A stretch of DNA of 64,000 nt from Streptomyces gardneri (GTDB lineage Bacteria > Actinomycetota > Actinomycetes > Streptomycetales > Streptomycetaceae), in the NCBI RefSeq assembly GCF_006539185.1, contig NZ_BJMN01000027.1, positions 62,001 through 126,000 of the forward strand, written 5' to 3'. Shown piece by piece: positions 30,150-37,453 of the stretch (the first letter of the stretch is position 1; each line of letters opens with the position of its first letter). Position numbers and translations under genes: made by a program. The notes under the pieces were generated by a model. It ran no database searches and had not been told where the DNA came from. It worked only from the letters and a program-made list of their open reading frames with translations.

Positions 30150-30500
30150 TCAGCACCAGTGGTTCGAGGCGACGTTCTTGTAGAAGGCGCTGCCGGCGAG
30201 GTTGCCGATGCCGTAGCCCCTGGGGATGTTCACGGAGGAGCCGGTGCGGCCGGTGCCGCTGTAGATGCGGACGGCGCACTGCGTACCGGAGTTGGACACC
30301 GACACCGCGTTGTTGAACTTGTTGTACTGGAGCAGGTTGCTGTTGTTGCCGTAGACCGTGCCCGGGTCGCCCGCGTAGTTCGTGGACAGGTAGGCGCAGA
30401 GCGCCCCCGACGGGCACGGGTCCGCGGCGGCCGGCGTGGCGGTGACGCCGAGTCCGGCCGCGGCGATGACGGCGACGCTCGCGATCAGCTTCTTCAGCAT
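30150..30500 (-). CDS. secreted peptidase inhibitor family I36-like protein
   Basis: A 116-residue protein with a classic signal peptide (MLKKLIASVAVIAAAGLGVT..., cleavage after about AAA at residue 26). The mature domain of about 90 residues has CPSGALCAYLSTNYAG, LLQYNKFNNAVSVSNSGTQCAVRIYSG, IPRGYGIGNLAGSAFYKNVASNHWC, the pattern of the I36/SMI crystallin-fold inhibitors with four cysteines. It is presumably secreted to inhibit metalloproteases. The lipoprotein gene follows after 4 bp on the same strand. The ATG at 30500 has GGGAGGAAAC upstream. Confidence 0.8.
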   Translation of the reverse strand: MLKKLIASVAVIAAAGLGVTATPAAADPCPSGALCAYLSTNYAGDPGTVYGNNSNLLQYNKFNNAVSVSNSGTQCAVRIYSGTGRTGSSVNIPRGYGIGNLAGSAFYKNVASNHWC

Positions 30501-30596
30501 GGGTTTCCTCCCGTTGCGGTCGGTGGGGGTTCCACCGCCGGGCAGGACGCTAGCCAGCCCGGTACCGCCGGGGCATTCGCACTCCGTGCCCAGTCG

Positions 30597-31583
30597 TTAC
30601 CTCTGCGTGCCCGCGCGGAGCAGCGCCCGGTGGCGGTACTCGCCGGGCGGCATGCCGTACGCGGTGCGGAAGACACGGCTGAAGACGGCGGGCCGCGGGA
30701 AGCCCCAGCGGGTGCCGATCGCGTGCACGGTGAGGTGGCTGAGGTGTCGGGCGGCCAGGTCGCGGCGGCAGTGTTCCAGGCGCTGGCGCCGGATGAACTG
30801 GGCGACCGTCGTGTTGTGGTGCCCGAAGAGCCGGTGCAGGGCGCGGAGGGACATCTGGTGCGCCGCGGCGACGGCGGCCGGGGTCAGCTCCTCGGAGCCC
30901 AGGTGGGCGCGGATGAAGGACTCGATCCGCAGGAACAGGACGTGCTGATGCGTGTGGGCCGGCAGTGAGCGCTCCCGGTCGAGGTGGTGCGCGAGGACCG
31001 CGCCCGCGAGGTCGAGGGCGGCGCTCTGCAGCCTGCCCGTGTCCTGGGGCGTGCAGTGCGGTGCCTCCTCGCCGAGGCCGGTGAGGAAGCGGGCGAGGAT
31101 CCCGCCCACGCCCTGCCGGGCGGGGAGCGGGACGGCGAGGAGCCGGGAGAGCTGGGCGTCACGGAAGGGCAGGAGGCGCTTCGGGACGTTCAGGATGAGC
31201 GAGTCGGCCAGGGCCCCTTCGGCGGTGACCGAGGCCTCGTACGGCCGTGAGGAGTCGTACAGCACCAGTTCGCCCCGGCCCAGCGACACCCGCCGGCCGC
31301 ACTGCTCCAGGTTCTGGCGGCCGCCGGTGATCAGGGCGAGCTGGTACAGCTCGGGATCCGACCTCCTGATGAGCGCCGGAGTCCGCCGGCAGGCCAGGGA
31401 GCCGTAGGTCAGCGCCGCGAGCTGGACGCCGTCCCGCAGGGCCACGGCCTTGAGCCGGACCTTCAGGCTGCCCTCGTCCGGGAAGCGGACCTGGGTGACG
31501 CAGAGGGCCTGGTCGGCGAGCTCCTGCCAGCCCGCGGCCCTTGCGGCGGCCGGTAACAGGTCGCTGTCGAAGACGACGTCCAT
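30597..31583 (-). CDS. AraC family transcriptional regulator
   Basis: A 328-residue regulator. The N-terminal region (about 30-195) resembles the AraC_binding_2 cupin-like domain (YQLALITGGRQNLEQCGRRVSLGRGELVLYDSSRPYEA). The C-terminal AraC DNA-binding domain with two helix-turn-helix motifs covers about 225-325: LTPAAVAAAHQMSLRALHRLFGHHNTTVAQFIRRQRLEHCRRDL and AIGTRWGFPRPAVFSRVFRTAYGMPPGEYR. ATG 31583 follows GGGGGAA at good spacing. A perfect 12-bp inverted repeat sits 19-50 bp upstream and probably mediates autoregulation. Its target genes are not evident; the I36-like gene downstream is a candidate. Confidence 0.88.
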   Translation of the reverse strand: MDVVFDSDLLPAAARAAGWQELADQALCVTQVRFPDEGSLKVRLKAVALRDGVQLAALTYGSLACRRTPALIRRSDPELYQLALITGGRQNLEQCGRRVSLGRGELVLYDSSRPYEASVTAEGALADSLILNVPKRLLPFRDAQLSRLLAVPLPARQGVGGILARFLTGLGEEAPHCTPQDTGRLQSAALDLAGAVLAHHLDRERSLPAHTHQHVLFLRIESFIRAHLGSEELTPAAVAAAHQMSLRALHRLFGHHNTTVAQFIRRQRLEHCRRDLAARHLSHLTVHAIGTRWGFPRPAVFSRVFRTAYGMPPGEYRHRALLRAGTQR

Positions 31584-31601
31584 GTGTTCCCCCATGTTCG
31601 A

Positions 31602-31633
31602 CCGGTCGGTACGCGTCGACACGTACCGACCGG
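31602..31633. promoter_or_regulatory. 12-bp perfect inverted repeat upstream of AraC gene
   Basis: Arms ccggtcggtacg (31602-31613) and cgtaccgaccgg (31622-31633) with an 8-bp spacer. The element lies in the short gap between the AraC gene and era. AraC proteins usually bind direct repeats, so a TetR-like or other dimeric regulator is also possible. Confidence 0.5.
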
Positions 31634-31707
31634 ATGATGGCGCCGCATCCACGGGGGGACAACGCGGCGCGAGGGGGCGTGGCGGGAAGGCCGGAGGACC
31701 TCCCCGA

Positions 31708-32658
31708 CTAGAAGCCGAGCTTCCGCAGCTGCTTGGGGTCGCGCTGCCAGTCCTTCGCGACCTTCACGTGCAGGTCGAGGAAGACCGGGGTGCCGAGCAG
31801 CGCCTCGATGTGCTTGCGGGACTTCATGCCGACCTCCTTGAGGCGGCTGCCCTTCGGGCCGATGATGATGCCCTTCTGGCTGGGGCGCTCGATGTACACG
31901 TTGGCGTGGATGTCGAGCAGCGGCCGGTCCGCCGGGCGGTTCTCCCGCGGGATCATCTCCTCGACGACCACGGCGATCGAGTGCGGCAGCTCGTCCCGGA
32001 CGCCTTCGAGCGCGGCCTCGCGGATCAGCTCCGCGACCATGACCTGCTCCGGCTCGTCCGTGAGGTCGCCCTCCGGGTAGAGCGGCGGGGACTCGGGCAG
32101 CAGCGGGATGAGCAGGTCCGCGACGAGCTGGACCTGCTTGTCGCCGACGGCCGAGACCGGGACGATCTGCTGCCACTCGAAGCCCAGCTCCTTGCCGAGC
32201 TGGTCGACCGCGATGAGCTGCTCGGCGAGCGTCTTGGAGTCGACCAGGTCGGTCTTGGTGATGATCGCGACCTTCGGGGTCTTCTTGATCGCGGCGAGTT
32301 CCTTGACGATGAACTTGTCGCCGGGGCCGAGCTTCTGGTCGGCGGGCAGGCAGAAGCCGATCACGTCGACCTCGGCCCAGGTGGTGCGCACCACGTCGTT
32401 GAGCCGCTCGCCGAGGAGGGTGCGCGGCTTGTGGAGGCCCGGGGTGTCGACCAGGATCAGCTGCGCGTCCGGGCGGTGCACGATGCCGCGGACGGTGTGC
32501 CGGGTGGTCTGCGGCCGGTTCGAGGTGATGGCCACCTTCTGGCCGACCAGAGCGTTCGTGAGGGTGGACTTGCCCGCGTTGGGGCGGCCGACGAAGCAGG
32601 CGAAGCCGGCCCGGTGGACGGCTTCGGTTTCAGGGTTGCGAGCGCTCATGGGGGCCAT
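31708..32658 (-). CDS. era: GTPase Era
   Basis: A 316-residue GTPase that binds 16S rRNA during small-subunit maturation. G motifs: G1 GRPNAGKST (24-32), G2 region PQTTRHTVRG, G3 DTPGLH, G4 TKTD, G5 VSAVGD. The C-terminal KH domain shows ANVYIERPSQKGIIIGPKGSRLKEVG. The first ATG (32658) and the fourth codon ATG (32649) are both plausible starts; family members usually begin MSARNPETEA, favouring 32649. It lies 51 bp downstream of the DUF916-like gene, on the same strand. In many actinobacteria a cytidine-deaminase-like gene is directly upstream; here a surface-protein cluster separates the two. Confidence 0.95.
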   Translation of the reverse strand: MAPMSARNPETEAVHRAGFACFVGRPNAGKSTLTNALVGQKVAITSNRPQTTRHTVRGIVHRPDAQLILVDTPGLHKPRTLLGERLNDVVRTTWAEVDVIGFCLPADQKLGPGDKFIVKELAAIKKTPKVAIITKTDLVDSKTLAEQLIAVDQLGKELGFEWQQIVPVSAVGDKQVQLVADLLIPLLPESPPLYPEGDLTDEPEQVMVAELIREAALEGVRDELPHSIAVVVEEMIPRENRPADRPLLDIHANVYIERPSQKGIIIGPKGSRLKEVGMKSRKHIEALLGTPVFLDLHVKVAKDWQRDPKQLRKLGF

Positions 32659-32709
32659 TGTCCCCGATGAGCGCCCGCCTCACGCACTCAGGACGTCCCG
32701 GGGCCCGCC

Positions 32710-33681
32710 TCAGGCCTCGCTCAGGGCCCGGCGGCGGCGCATCCGGAGGCCGAAGAAGCCGGTCACGGTCGCGACGAGGAGGATCCCGGCGGCCAGCCAG
32801 GGCAGGGCCGCGAAGGACACGGTCCCGGTCTCCTTCACGTCCTTCGCGCTGGCGGTGAGCGTCACATCGCCCCAGTCGAACTGCGGGGAGCCGTCCCATC
32901 GCTCGGTGAGCCGGATCTTCTGGCGTGGCAGCAGCTCGGACGGCACCTTCGCCAGGTCGCGGTCGAGGAGCGTGCGGCCGAAGAGCCCCTCGGCCTTCAG
33001 GACGACCTTGGGGTTGAGGGTGACGTTGCCCCGGTTGTGCAGGGTGTACGAGACGAGGGCGCTGCTGGCGCCGACGCCGGGGACGAGCGGCCGGTCCTGG
33101 TCGAGGGTGACGTCCTCCACCGCGAGGGCGGGGACGGTCGGTCCGTTGACCCGGAGGTAGACGCGGGCGCCGACCGCGCGCTGGACGCCGACGGCGACGG
33201 AGCCCTGCCCGCTCGGGCTGATCCGCTCGTCGAGGGCGACGAGGGCGCCGGGGTGGTCGCCGGGGTCGGCGTCGGCAGGGACGGTCAGCGTGTACGGGAC
33301 GGTGACGGCGGAGCGCGGCGGGACCGTGACGCGGGTCCGCTGCGGCTTGATCCAGGCCCCGGCGCCGGTCTGCTTCTCCGCCTGCGTGCGGATGGCGAAA
33401 CCGCCGTCCCGGTCGGTGTTGTAGGCGTCGGCGCCGTACAGCCGGAAGGTGAGCGGGGCGGCCGTCTTGTTGGTGACGGTGACGCGCTCGGTGAGCGAGG
33501 TGCCGGGGTCGACGGAGAGGTAGAAGTACGGGCGGCTGCCGAGCTTCGCCGCGGCCGGGTAGACGGCCCACTCGCCGTTCTCGGCGGCGGCGGCCCGCGG
33601 CGCGGCGCCCAGGAGCACCAGGAGCGCGCCCAGGAGGAGCGGCAGGGAGAGCGGCAGGAGGACGTACGGCTTGCTGCGCAC
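32710..33681 (-). CDS. WxL-protein peptidoglycan-domain (DUF916-like) surface protein
   Basis: A 323-residue membrane-anchored exported protein. A signal sequence (about 1-33) is followed by an immunoglobulin-like domain with WAVYPAAAKLGSRPYFYLSVDPGTSLTERVTVTNKTAAPLTFRLYGADAYNT, matching DUF916/WxLIP peptidoglycan-binding domains. A second beta domain (about 155-280) has VSYTLHNRGNVTLNPKVVLKAEG. Then comes a C-terminal membrane helix (about 293-312) and an RMRRRR tail. It lies 65 bp behind the WxL-like protein with a 14-bp hairpin in the gap. In Firmicutes such proteins bridge WxL proteins and peptidoglycan; the same role here is inferred. GTG 33681 is the only good start. Confidence 0.75.
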   Translation of the reverse strand: MRSKPYVLLPLSLPLLLGALLVLLGAAPRAAAAENGEWAVYPAAAKLGSRPYFYLSVDPGTSLTERVTVTNKTAAPLTFRLYGADAYNTDRDGGFAIRTQAEKQTGAGAWIKPQRTRVTVPPRSAVTVPYTLTVPADADPGDHPGALVALDERISPSGQGSVAVGVQRAVGARVYLRVNGPTVPALAVEDVTLDQDRPLVPGVGASSALVSYTLHNRGNVTLNPKVVLKAEGLFGRTLLDRDLAKVPSELLPRQKIRLTERWDGSPQFDWGDVTLTASAKDVKETGTVSFAALPWLAAGILLVATVTGFFGLRMRRRRALSEA

Positions 33682-33706
33682 AGTGCGGAGAACCCCCGGG
33701 TGCGGA

Positions 33707-33739
33707 GCGGGCCGGCCGGGGGTCGCCCGGCCGGCCCGC
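33707..33739 (-). terminator. hairpin between WxL-like and DUF916-like genes
   Basis: A 14-bp perfect stem (gcgggccggccggg at 33707-33720, cccggccggcccgc at 33726-33739) with a 5-nt loop lies directly after the WxL-like stop. With no T-run it probably lowers, but does not abolish, read-through into the DUF916-like gene. Confidence 0.5.
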
Positions 33740-33746
33740 CGGGTGG

Positions 33747-35081
33747 TCAGGACAGGGTCAGCGTCAGCACGCCCGCGTACGAGCCGGGCGCGGTGAACGC
33801 CGGGACGTCGAGGGAGAGCTTGGCGTCGACGGTGAACTCGCCGCCCGTGAGGGTGCCGTTCGGCGTGGAGGCGAGGGTCGCGCCGCCGCTGCCGACGGGA
33901 CCGGCCGAGCCGGCCGCGCAGGTGCTGGGGCTGCCGGCCTTGGCGGCGCAGGCAGGGGTCCAGCTGAGGTTCCCGGCGCCGATGGCTCCGCCGGGGCCGG
34001 TGAAGTCGGTGACCTTGCCGGTGAGGGACCAGCCCGCGGGGCCGCCGCGGAAGTCCTTGACCGTCACCGTCTTCAGATCGCCGGTGGCCGCGCCGCCCTG
34101 GCCGAAGTCGACCGAGGTCAGCTCGACGGCGTCGCCGGCCTGGCTCATGGAGAGCTCGCCCGCCGTGACGGCCGCGGTGATCGTCTGGCTGTTCGGCGGG
34201 GCCGGTACGACGACCTTGTACGCGGCGGGTCCGGCGCCCTTCTCCGGGTCCCAGGCCGCGCCCTCGTATGCCACGACACCGGTGGTGGCCGGGTCGTTGA
34301 CCTTCAGGCGCGCGGCGAAGCCGCCCTCGCTGTCGGTCGTGACGGTCATCTTGTCGGCGGTCTCCGCGCCGCCGGCCCGGCCGACGACGGTGACCTCGGC
34401 GAGCGGGGTGAACTTGGCGCCGGTGACGGTCACCCGGACCCCGGGGTCGCCCGAGGCGCTGTCGAGCTGGAGCGTCCGCGCGTTGGGGCTGGTCACGGGG
34501 CTCGCGACGACCGTCTCGGAGACCGGGGCGGGCGGGTTGAGCACCGTACAGGGGGTGTCCAGCTCCATGAGGTAGCTGGTGTGGATGTTGTAGTCGCCCG
34601 GCGAGAGGGTGATCGATCCGGCCTCGGTGACCGTGAAGGTGCCGGTCATGGAGAAGGCCGGGAAGGAGCCCTTGCCCGGGATGGGCGGGTTCTTCTTGGG
34701 TCCGGTGACGTTGACCGCGCCGGCCTGGGCGCCGCCGAGGACGACCTTGCCGCTCGGGGTCATGATGTCGGCCGGGAGCGCGAGGTCGACGGGGTTCGAC
34801 GCGGCGGGCTTGGTGATCGTGTAGGTCACCGTGACCGTGTCGCCGACCTTGGGCGCGGCCTTGTCGACCGTGATCTCGGCGGTCGTGGTGCCCGTGATGG
34901 GCGGGATGCCGGCGATCGGCGGCGGGACACACCGGGTCTGGAACTCCACGGGGGTGGAGTTGGTGGTCGCGTGGGCCGGAGCGGCGATGGCGCCGCCTGC
35001 GGCGACCGCGAGGGCGGTCGCGCCGAGGACGGCCGTCCAACGCCGTCTTCGGGTCGCCGCCCTGGATCGGTTGAGTGCCAT
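33747..35081 (-). CDS. secreted WxL-domain-like surface protein
   Basis: A 444-residue exported protein. The twin-arginine-like or Sec signal (RRRRWTAVLGATALAVAAGGAIA..., cleavage near residue 38) precedes an Ig-like domain (EITVDKAAPKVGDTVTVTYTI), a second beta domain (about 190-290, SGDPGVRVTVTGAKFTPLAEVTVVG), and a C-terminal region with two tryptophan motifs typical of WxL domains: GWSLTGKVTDF (Trp351) and GNLSWTPACA (Trp374). It ends in a Gly/Leu/Thr beta strand. There is no sortase signal or membrane anchor, so attachment would be non-covalent. ATG 35081 has AGGAGG upstream. It is followed by a DUF916-like partner. Substrate and role are unknown. Confidence 0.7.
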   Translation of the reverse strand: MALNRSRAATRRRRWTAVLGATALAVAAGGAIAAPAHATTNSTPVEFQTRCVPPPIAGIPPITGTTTAEITVDKAAPKVGDTVTVTYTITKPAASNPVDLALPADIMTPSGKVVLGGAQAGAVNVTGPKKNPPIPGKGSFPAFSMTGTFTVTEAGSITLSPGDYNIHTSYLMELDTPCTVLNPPAPVSETVVASPVTSPNARTLQLDSASGDPGVRVTVTGAKFTPLAEVTVVGRAGGAETADKMTVTTDSEGGFAARLKVNDPATTGVVAYEGAAWDPEKGAGPAAYKVVVPAPPNSQTITAAVTAGELSMSQAGDAVELTSVDFGQGGAATGDLKTVTVKDFRGGPAGWSLTGKVTDFTGPGGAIGAGNLSWTPACAAKAGSPSTCAAGSAGPVGSGGATLASTPNGTLTGGEFTVDAKLSLDVPAFTAPGSYAGVLTLTLS

Positions 35082-35163
35082 GTGTGGGCCCCCTCCTGAG
35101 GGATGAGAGGGCGCCATTGACGGCTGCGGGCCAAGAGAAGTCAATGGAATCGAAAACCATCGA

Positions 35164-35178
35164 CTGATGACCCATCAG
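35164..35178. promoter_or_regulatory. inverted repeat in WxL-like gene promoter
   Basis: ctgatg (35164-35169) and catcag (35173-35178) flank acc, about 85 bp upstream of the WxL-like ATG. On the minus strand a TTGACA -35-like hexamer lies just upstream of it. It is a candidate operator. Confidence 0.35.
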
Positions 35179-35228
35179 ATTCTGTCAAGATCAGCTCATA
35201 CCTGACATTTGCCCAGGTCACGCCAGAG

Positions 35229-35255
35229 ACCGGTGCCGCCGTCGGCGGCACCGGT
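35229..35255 (-). terminator. terminator of the 159-residue secreted-protein gene
   Basis: A 12-bp perfect stem (accggtgccgcc at 35229-35240, ggcggcaccggt at 35244-35255) with a 3-nt loop lies 18 bases past the stop of the gene at 35273. It separates that gene from the WxL-like promoter. Confidence 0.7.
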
Positions 35256-35272
35256 CAGGGGTGGGGCAGGGC

Positions 35273-35752
35273 TCAGCTGAAGACGAACGGGCCAGGAGTC
35301 TGCGAGGTCACGGCGTCACAGTTCACCGTGACCCCGAAGATCACCATCTTGAGGGCGACACCCGCGAAGTACGAGTTGAGGCTGTCGCCCGAGGCCACGG
35401 TCCCGCTCAGGGGACCGATGGTGACGGGCTGCCCGGCGGCGACCGCCGGGTTCTTCTTCCCGGTGAACACCCGGGTGCCGCCGCCCGCCTTGGCCAGCGT
35501 CAGCGTCGCGTTGATCTGGTTGGCGCCGACCGCGATCGGCGTCGTCACGGCCGTGCTGATGGTCATGGTCGCGGCCGTGCCGCTCTGGGTCGCGGTGATG
35601 TTGGCGGTGCCGCCACCCCAGCTGCCACAGTCGTACTGAGCCGAGGCGGACCCCGGCGAGACGGCTCCGGCCGTCGGGGCGAAGGCGAGTCCGGCGGCGG
35701 CGAGCGCTCCGGTGAGTACCGCGACCGTCCCTAAGGTGCTTCTGCTTCTCAT
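35273..35752 (-). CDS. small secreted protein of unknown function
   Basis: A 159-residue exported protein with a signal peptide (about 1-30, VAVLTGALAAAGLAFAPTAGA). The mature part is beta-rich and low in charge, starting YDCGSWGGGTANITATQSGT, with only two cysteines (in DCGSWGG and TVNCDAV) that probably form a disulfide. The pattern resembles DUF6801-like or cell-surface Ig-like modules, but I cannot assign it firmly. It lies upstream of the WxL-like/DUF916-like pair on the same strand and ends in its own terminator, so it may belong to the same surface cluster. The ribosome binding site is weak (AAGGGG at about 13 bases). Confidence 0.65.
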   Translation of the reverse strand: MRSRSTLGTVAVLTGALAAAGLAFAPTAGAVSPGSASAQYDCGSWGGGTANITATQSGTAATMTISTAVTTPIAVGANQINATLTLAKAGGGTRVFTGKKNPAVAAGQPVTIGPLSGTVASGDSLNSYFAGVALKMVIFGVTVNCDAVTSQTPGPFVFS

Positions 35753-35906
35753 GGCGAGTTCGAACCCCTTCCGATGACGAACGCAGGGGTGCGGGCACTG
35801 CGTGAATGGCGAATATCTGACGGTCCGTCGGGCGAACCGATGCTCATTGAGACGCAGACCGCCGGGGAAGGCAAGAGAAGATGCGGTGATCCTTCACAAA
35901 CGCGCA

Positions 35907-35931
35907 AGGGCCCGGCGTCCCGCCGGGCCCT
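35907..35931 (-). terminator. terminator of the deaminase-like gene
   Basis: An 11-bp perfect stem (agggcccggcg at 35907-35917, cgccgggccct at 35921-35931) with a 3-nt loop lies 21 bases after the stop of the cytidine-deaminase-like gene. Confidence 0.7.
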
Positions 35932-35951
35932 CGATGTCCTGGTTCCGTTCC

Positions 35952-36314
35952 TCAGCCCGCGGTGACGGCCTCGCGCAGCTTCCCGTCGGGACCGGCGAGC
36001 AGCACCGGCGTCTCCGGGCCGCCGAGGTCCCGTACGGCCGCGCGGTCCTCCGCCGAGGCCGCCCCGGCGTTCGACACGACGGCCGCCGCCTCCAGGGACT
36101 GGGCGCCGCTGGCCACCGCCATCGCCACCGCGGTCTGCAGCGCGCTCAGCTTGAGCGACTCCAGCTCCACGGTCCCCGCGACGTAGGTCCGCCCGGTCTC
36201 GTCCCGTACGGCCGCCCCCTCGGGCACGCCGTTGCGCGCGCGGGCGCTGCGCGCCAAGGTGATGATCTTGAGGTCCTCGGCGCCGAGGTCGCCGTGCTCG
36301 CTGCTGAGTGTCAT
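35952..36314 (-). CDS. cytidine-deaminase-like protein lacking zinc ligands
   Basis: A 120-residue protein with the length and pattern of tetrameric cytidine deaminases (ITLARSARARNGVPEGAAVRDETGRTYVAGTVELESLKLSALQTAVAMAVASGA). The catalytic (H/C)-A-E is replaced by SAL in LKLSALQTA (about 55-62), and the PCxxC zinc site by an acidic stretch (GAASAEDRAAV, about 84-94). It should not bind zinc or deaminate cytidine. In streptomycetes the gene beside era often looks like this, so it is probably a conserved pseudoenzyme rather than a recent decay. ATG 36314 is the chosen start. Its role is unknown. Confidence 0.75.
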   Translation of the reverse strand: MTLSSEHGDLGAEDLKIITLARSARARNGVPEGAAVRDETGRTYVAGTVELESLKLSALQTAVAMAVASGAQSLEAAAVVSNAGAASAEDRAAVRDLGGPETPVLLAGPDGKLREAVTAG

Positions 36315-36401
36315 GGCCCGAGCATAGGTCGGAGGCCGCGCACACCCGGTCGCCGTCTCACCCCACGGCCGTACGGATCTCACCCCACGGCCCGACGGAA
36401 C

Positions 36402-37289
36402 TCAGCCCGCGACCGGGTACATCGCCCCGCGACGCCCCTCCGGGGAGACCAGCCACTCCAGCTTCGCGGCCGTGTCGGCCTCGGGCAGCGGGGTGTGCAT
36501 GACGATGACCAGGTCCGGCCGGGCCGGGACCCTGAGCTGCGTGGCCTCGACGACCAGCGTGCCGACCAGCGGGTGCTCCATCTCCTTGCGGTTCTGGCCG
36601 CCCGGCAGGATGTCCCGCCGCTCCCACAGCTCGGCGAACTCCGGGCTCAGCTCCTTGAGCTCCTCGACGACCGTCCGGAACCCCTCGTCGTCCGGGCACT
36701 CCGAGCAGGCGGACCGGAACTGGGCGACGACCCGGGGCGCGAGCTCCTCCCAGTGGCCCATCCGCGAGCGGTACAGCGGGTCGGTGAAGAAGGTGACGAG
36801 ACAGTTCTGCGAGGCTTCCGGCCGCATCCCGAGCACGATCGCCGCCGCGTCGTTGTAGATCACCGTGTTCCAGTACGCGTCCATGATGTGCGCGGGGAAC
36901 GGCATCCACGTGTCGATCAGCCGCCGCAGCCCCTGGCACATGTCCCGGTCCTCCGGGGCGGCCTCCAGGGCCGGCGGGTTGAGCGCCGCGAGGACGTACA
37001 GATGGCGCCGCTCCGCCGGGCTCAGCCGCAGCACGCGCGCCACCGAGTCCAGCACCTGCGGCGAGACCGTGATGTCGCGGCCCTGCTCCAGCCACTGGTA
37101 CCAGGACACCCCGACGCCCGCGAGGACCGCGACCTCCTCGCGGCGCAGGCCCGGCGTGCGGCGGCGCGCCCCGCCGTCCGGGAGCCCCGCCTCGGCCGGG
37201 CTCACCCGGGCCCGGCGGCTCATCAGGAACTCGCGCAGTTCGCCGAGGCGGTGCTGCTTCGCGCTGGTGCTCTCAAGAGCGGTGGCCAC
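36402..37289 (-). CDS. XRE-family regulator with MmyB-like ligand-binding domain
   Basis: A 295-residue regulator of the same type as that at 1433. The helix-turn-helix (about 15-85) includes RRTPGLRREEVAVLAGVGVSWYQWLEQGRDITVSPQVLDSV. The MmyB-like domain follows with MDAYWNTVIYNDAAAIVLGM, LVTFFTDPLYRSRMGHWEE, ELSPEFAELWERRDIL and PRPDLVIVMHTPLPEADTA-like segments. GTG 37289 follows GGAGGAAG; the longer in-frame extension is translated tandem repeat and was rejected. It is divergent from an MFS exporter, and the shared promoter carries a 10-bp tandem repeat. It is probably a repressor of that exporter. Confidence 0.85.
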   Translation of the reverse strand: MATALESTSAKQHRLGELREFLMSRRARVSPAEAGLPDGGARRRTPGLRREEVAVLAGVGVSWYQWLEQGRDITVSPQVLDSVARVLRLSPAERRHLYVLAALNPPALEAAPEDRDMCQGLRRLIDTWMPFPAHIMDAYWNTVIYNDAAAIVLGMRPEASQNCLVTFFTDPLYRSRMGHWEELAPRVVAQFRSACSECPDDEGFRTVVEELKELSPEFAELWERRDILPGGQNRKEMEHPLVGTLVVEATQLRVPARPDLVIVMHTPLPEADTAAKLEWLVSPEGRRGAMYPVAG

Positions 37290-37320
37290 GTCTGCTTCCT
37301 CCCCCTGGATGCTGCCTGTG

Positions 37321-37390
37321 GTGCTCGGTGGTGCGTGGTGGTGCCTGGTGGTGCTCGGTGGTGCTCGGTGGTGCCTGGTGGTGCCTGGTG
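37321..37390. repeat. seven-unit 10-bp tandem repeat in XRE/MFS promoter region
   Basis: Seven head-to-tail 10-bp units of consensus gtgcctggtg/gtgctcggtg occupy 37321-37390, with degenerate units on each side (37311-37320, 37391-37400). The period equals about one helical turn, so each unit presents the same DNA face. It lies between the regulator start (37289) and the exporter start (37454). On the minus strand each unit reads CACCA(g/c)GCAC. Confidence 0.85.
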
Positions 37391-37453
37391 GTGCGACCAA
37401 CAGGATAAGTACCCGCTCCCCACCCTTGTTCCCGTGGCGCGAGAGTCGTCGGC

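Noticed and set aside
32710..35175. A single 821-codon minus-strand frame that would fuse the DUF916-like protein with upstream sequence
   Set aside because: Its first part runs in a wrong frame across the WxL-like gene; a signal sequence begins at GTG 33681, and a hairpin separates the two genes.
37321..37390. CRISPR-like repeat array
   Set aside because: The 10-bp units are directly abutting with no spacers and lie in a promoter region; no cas genes are present.
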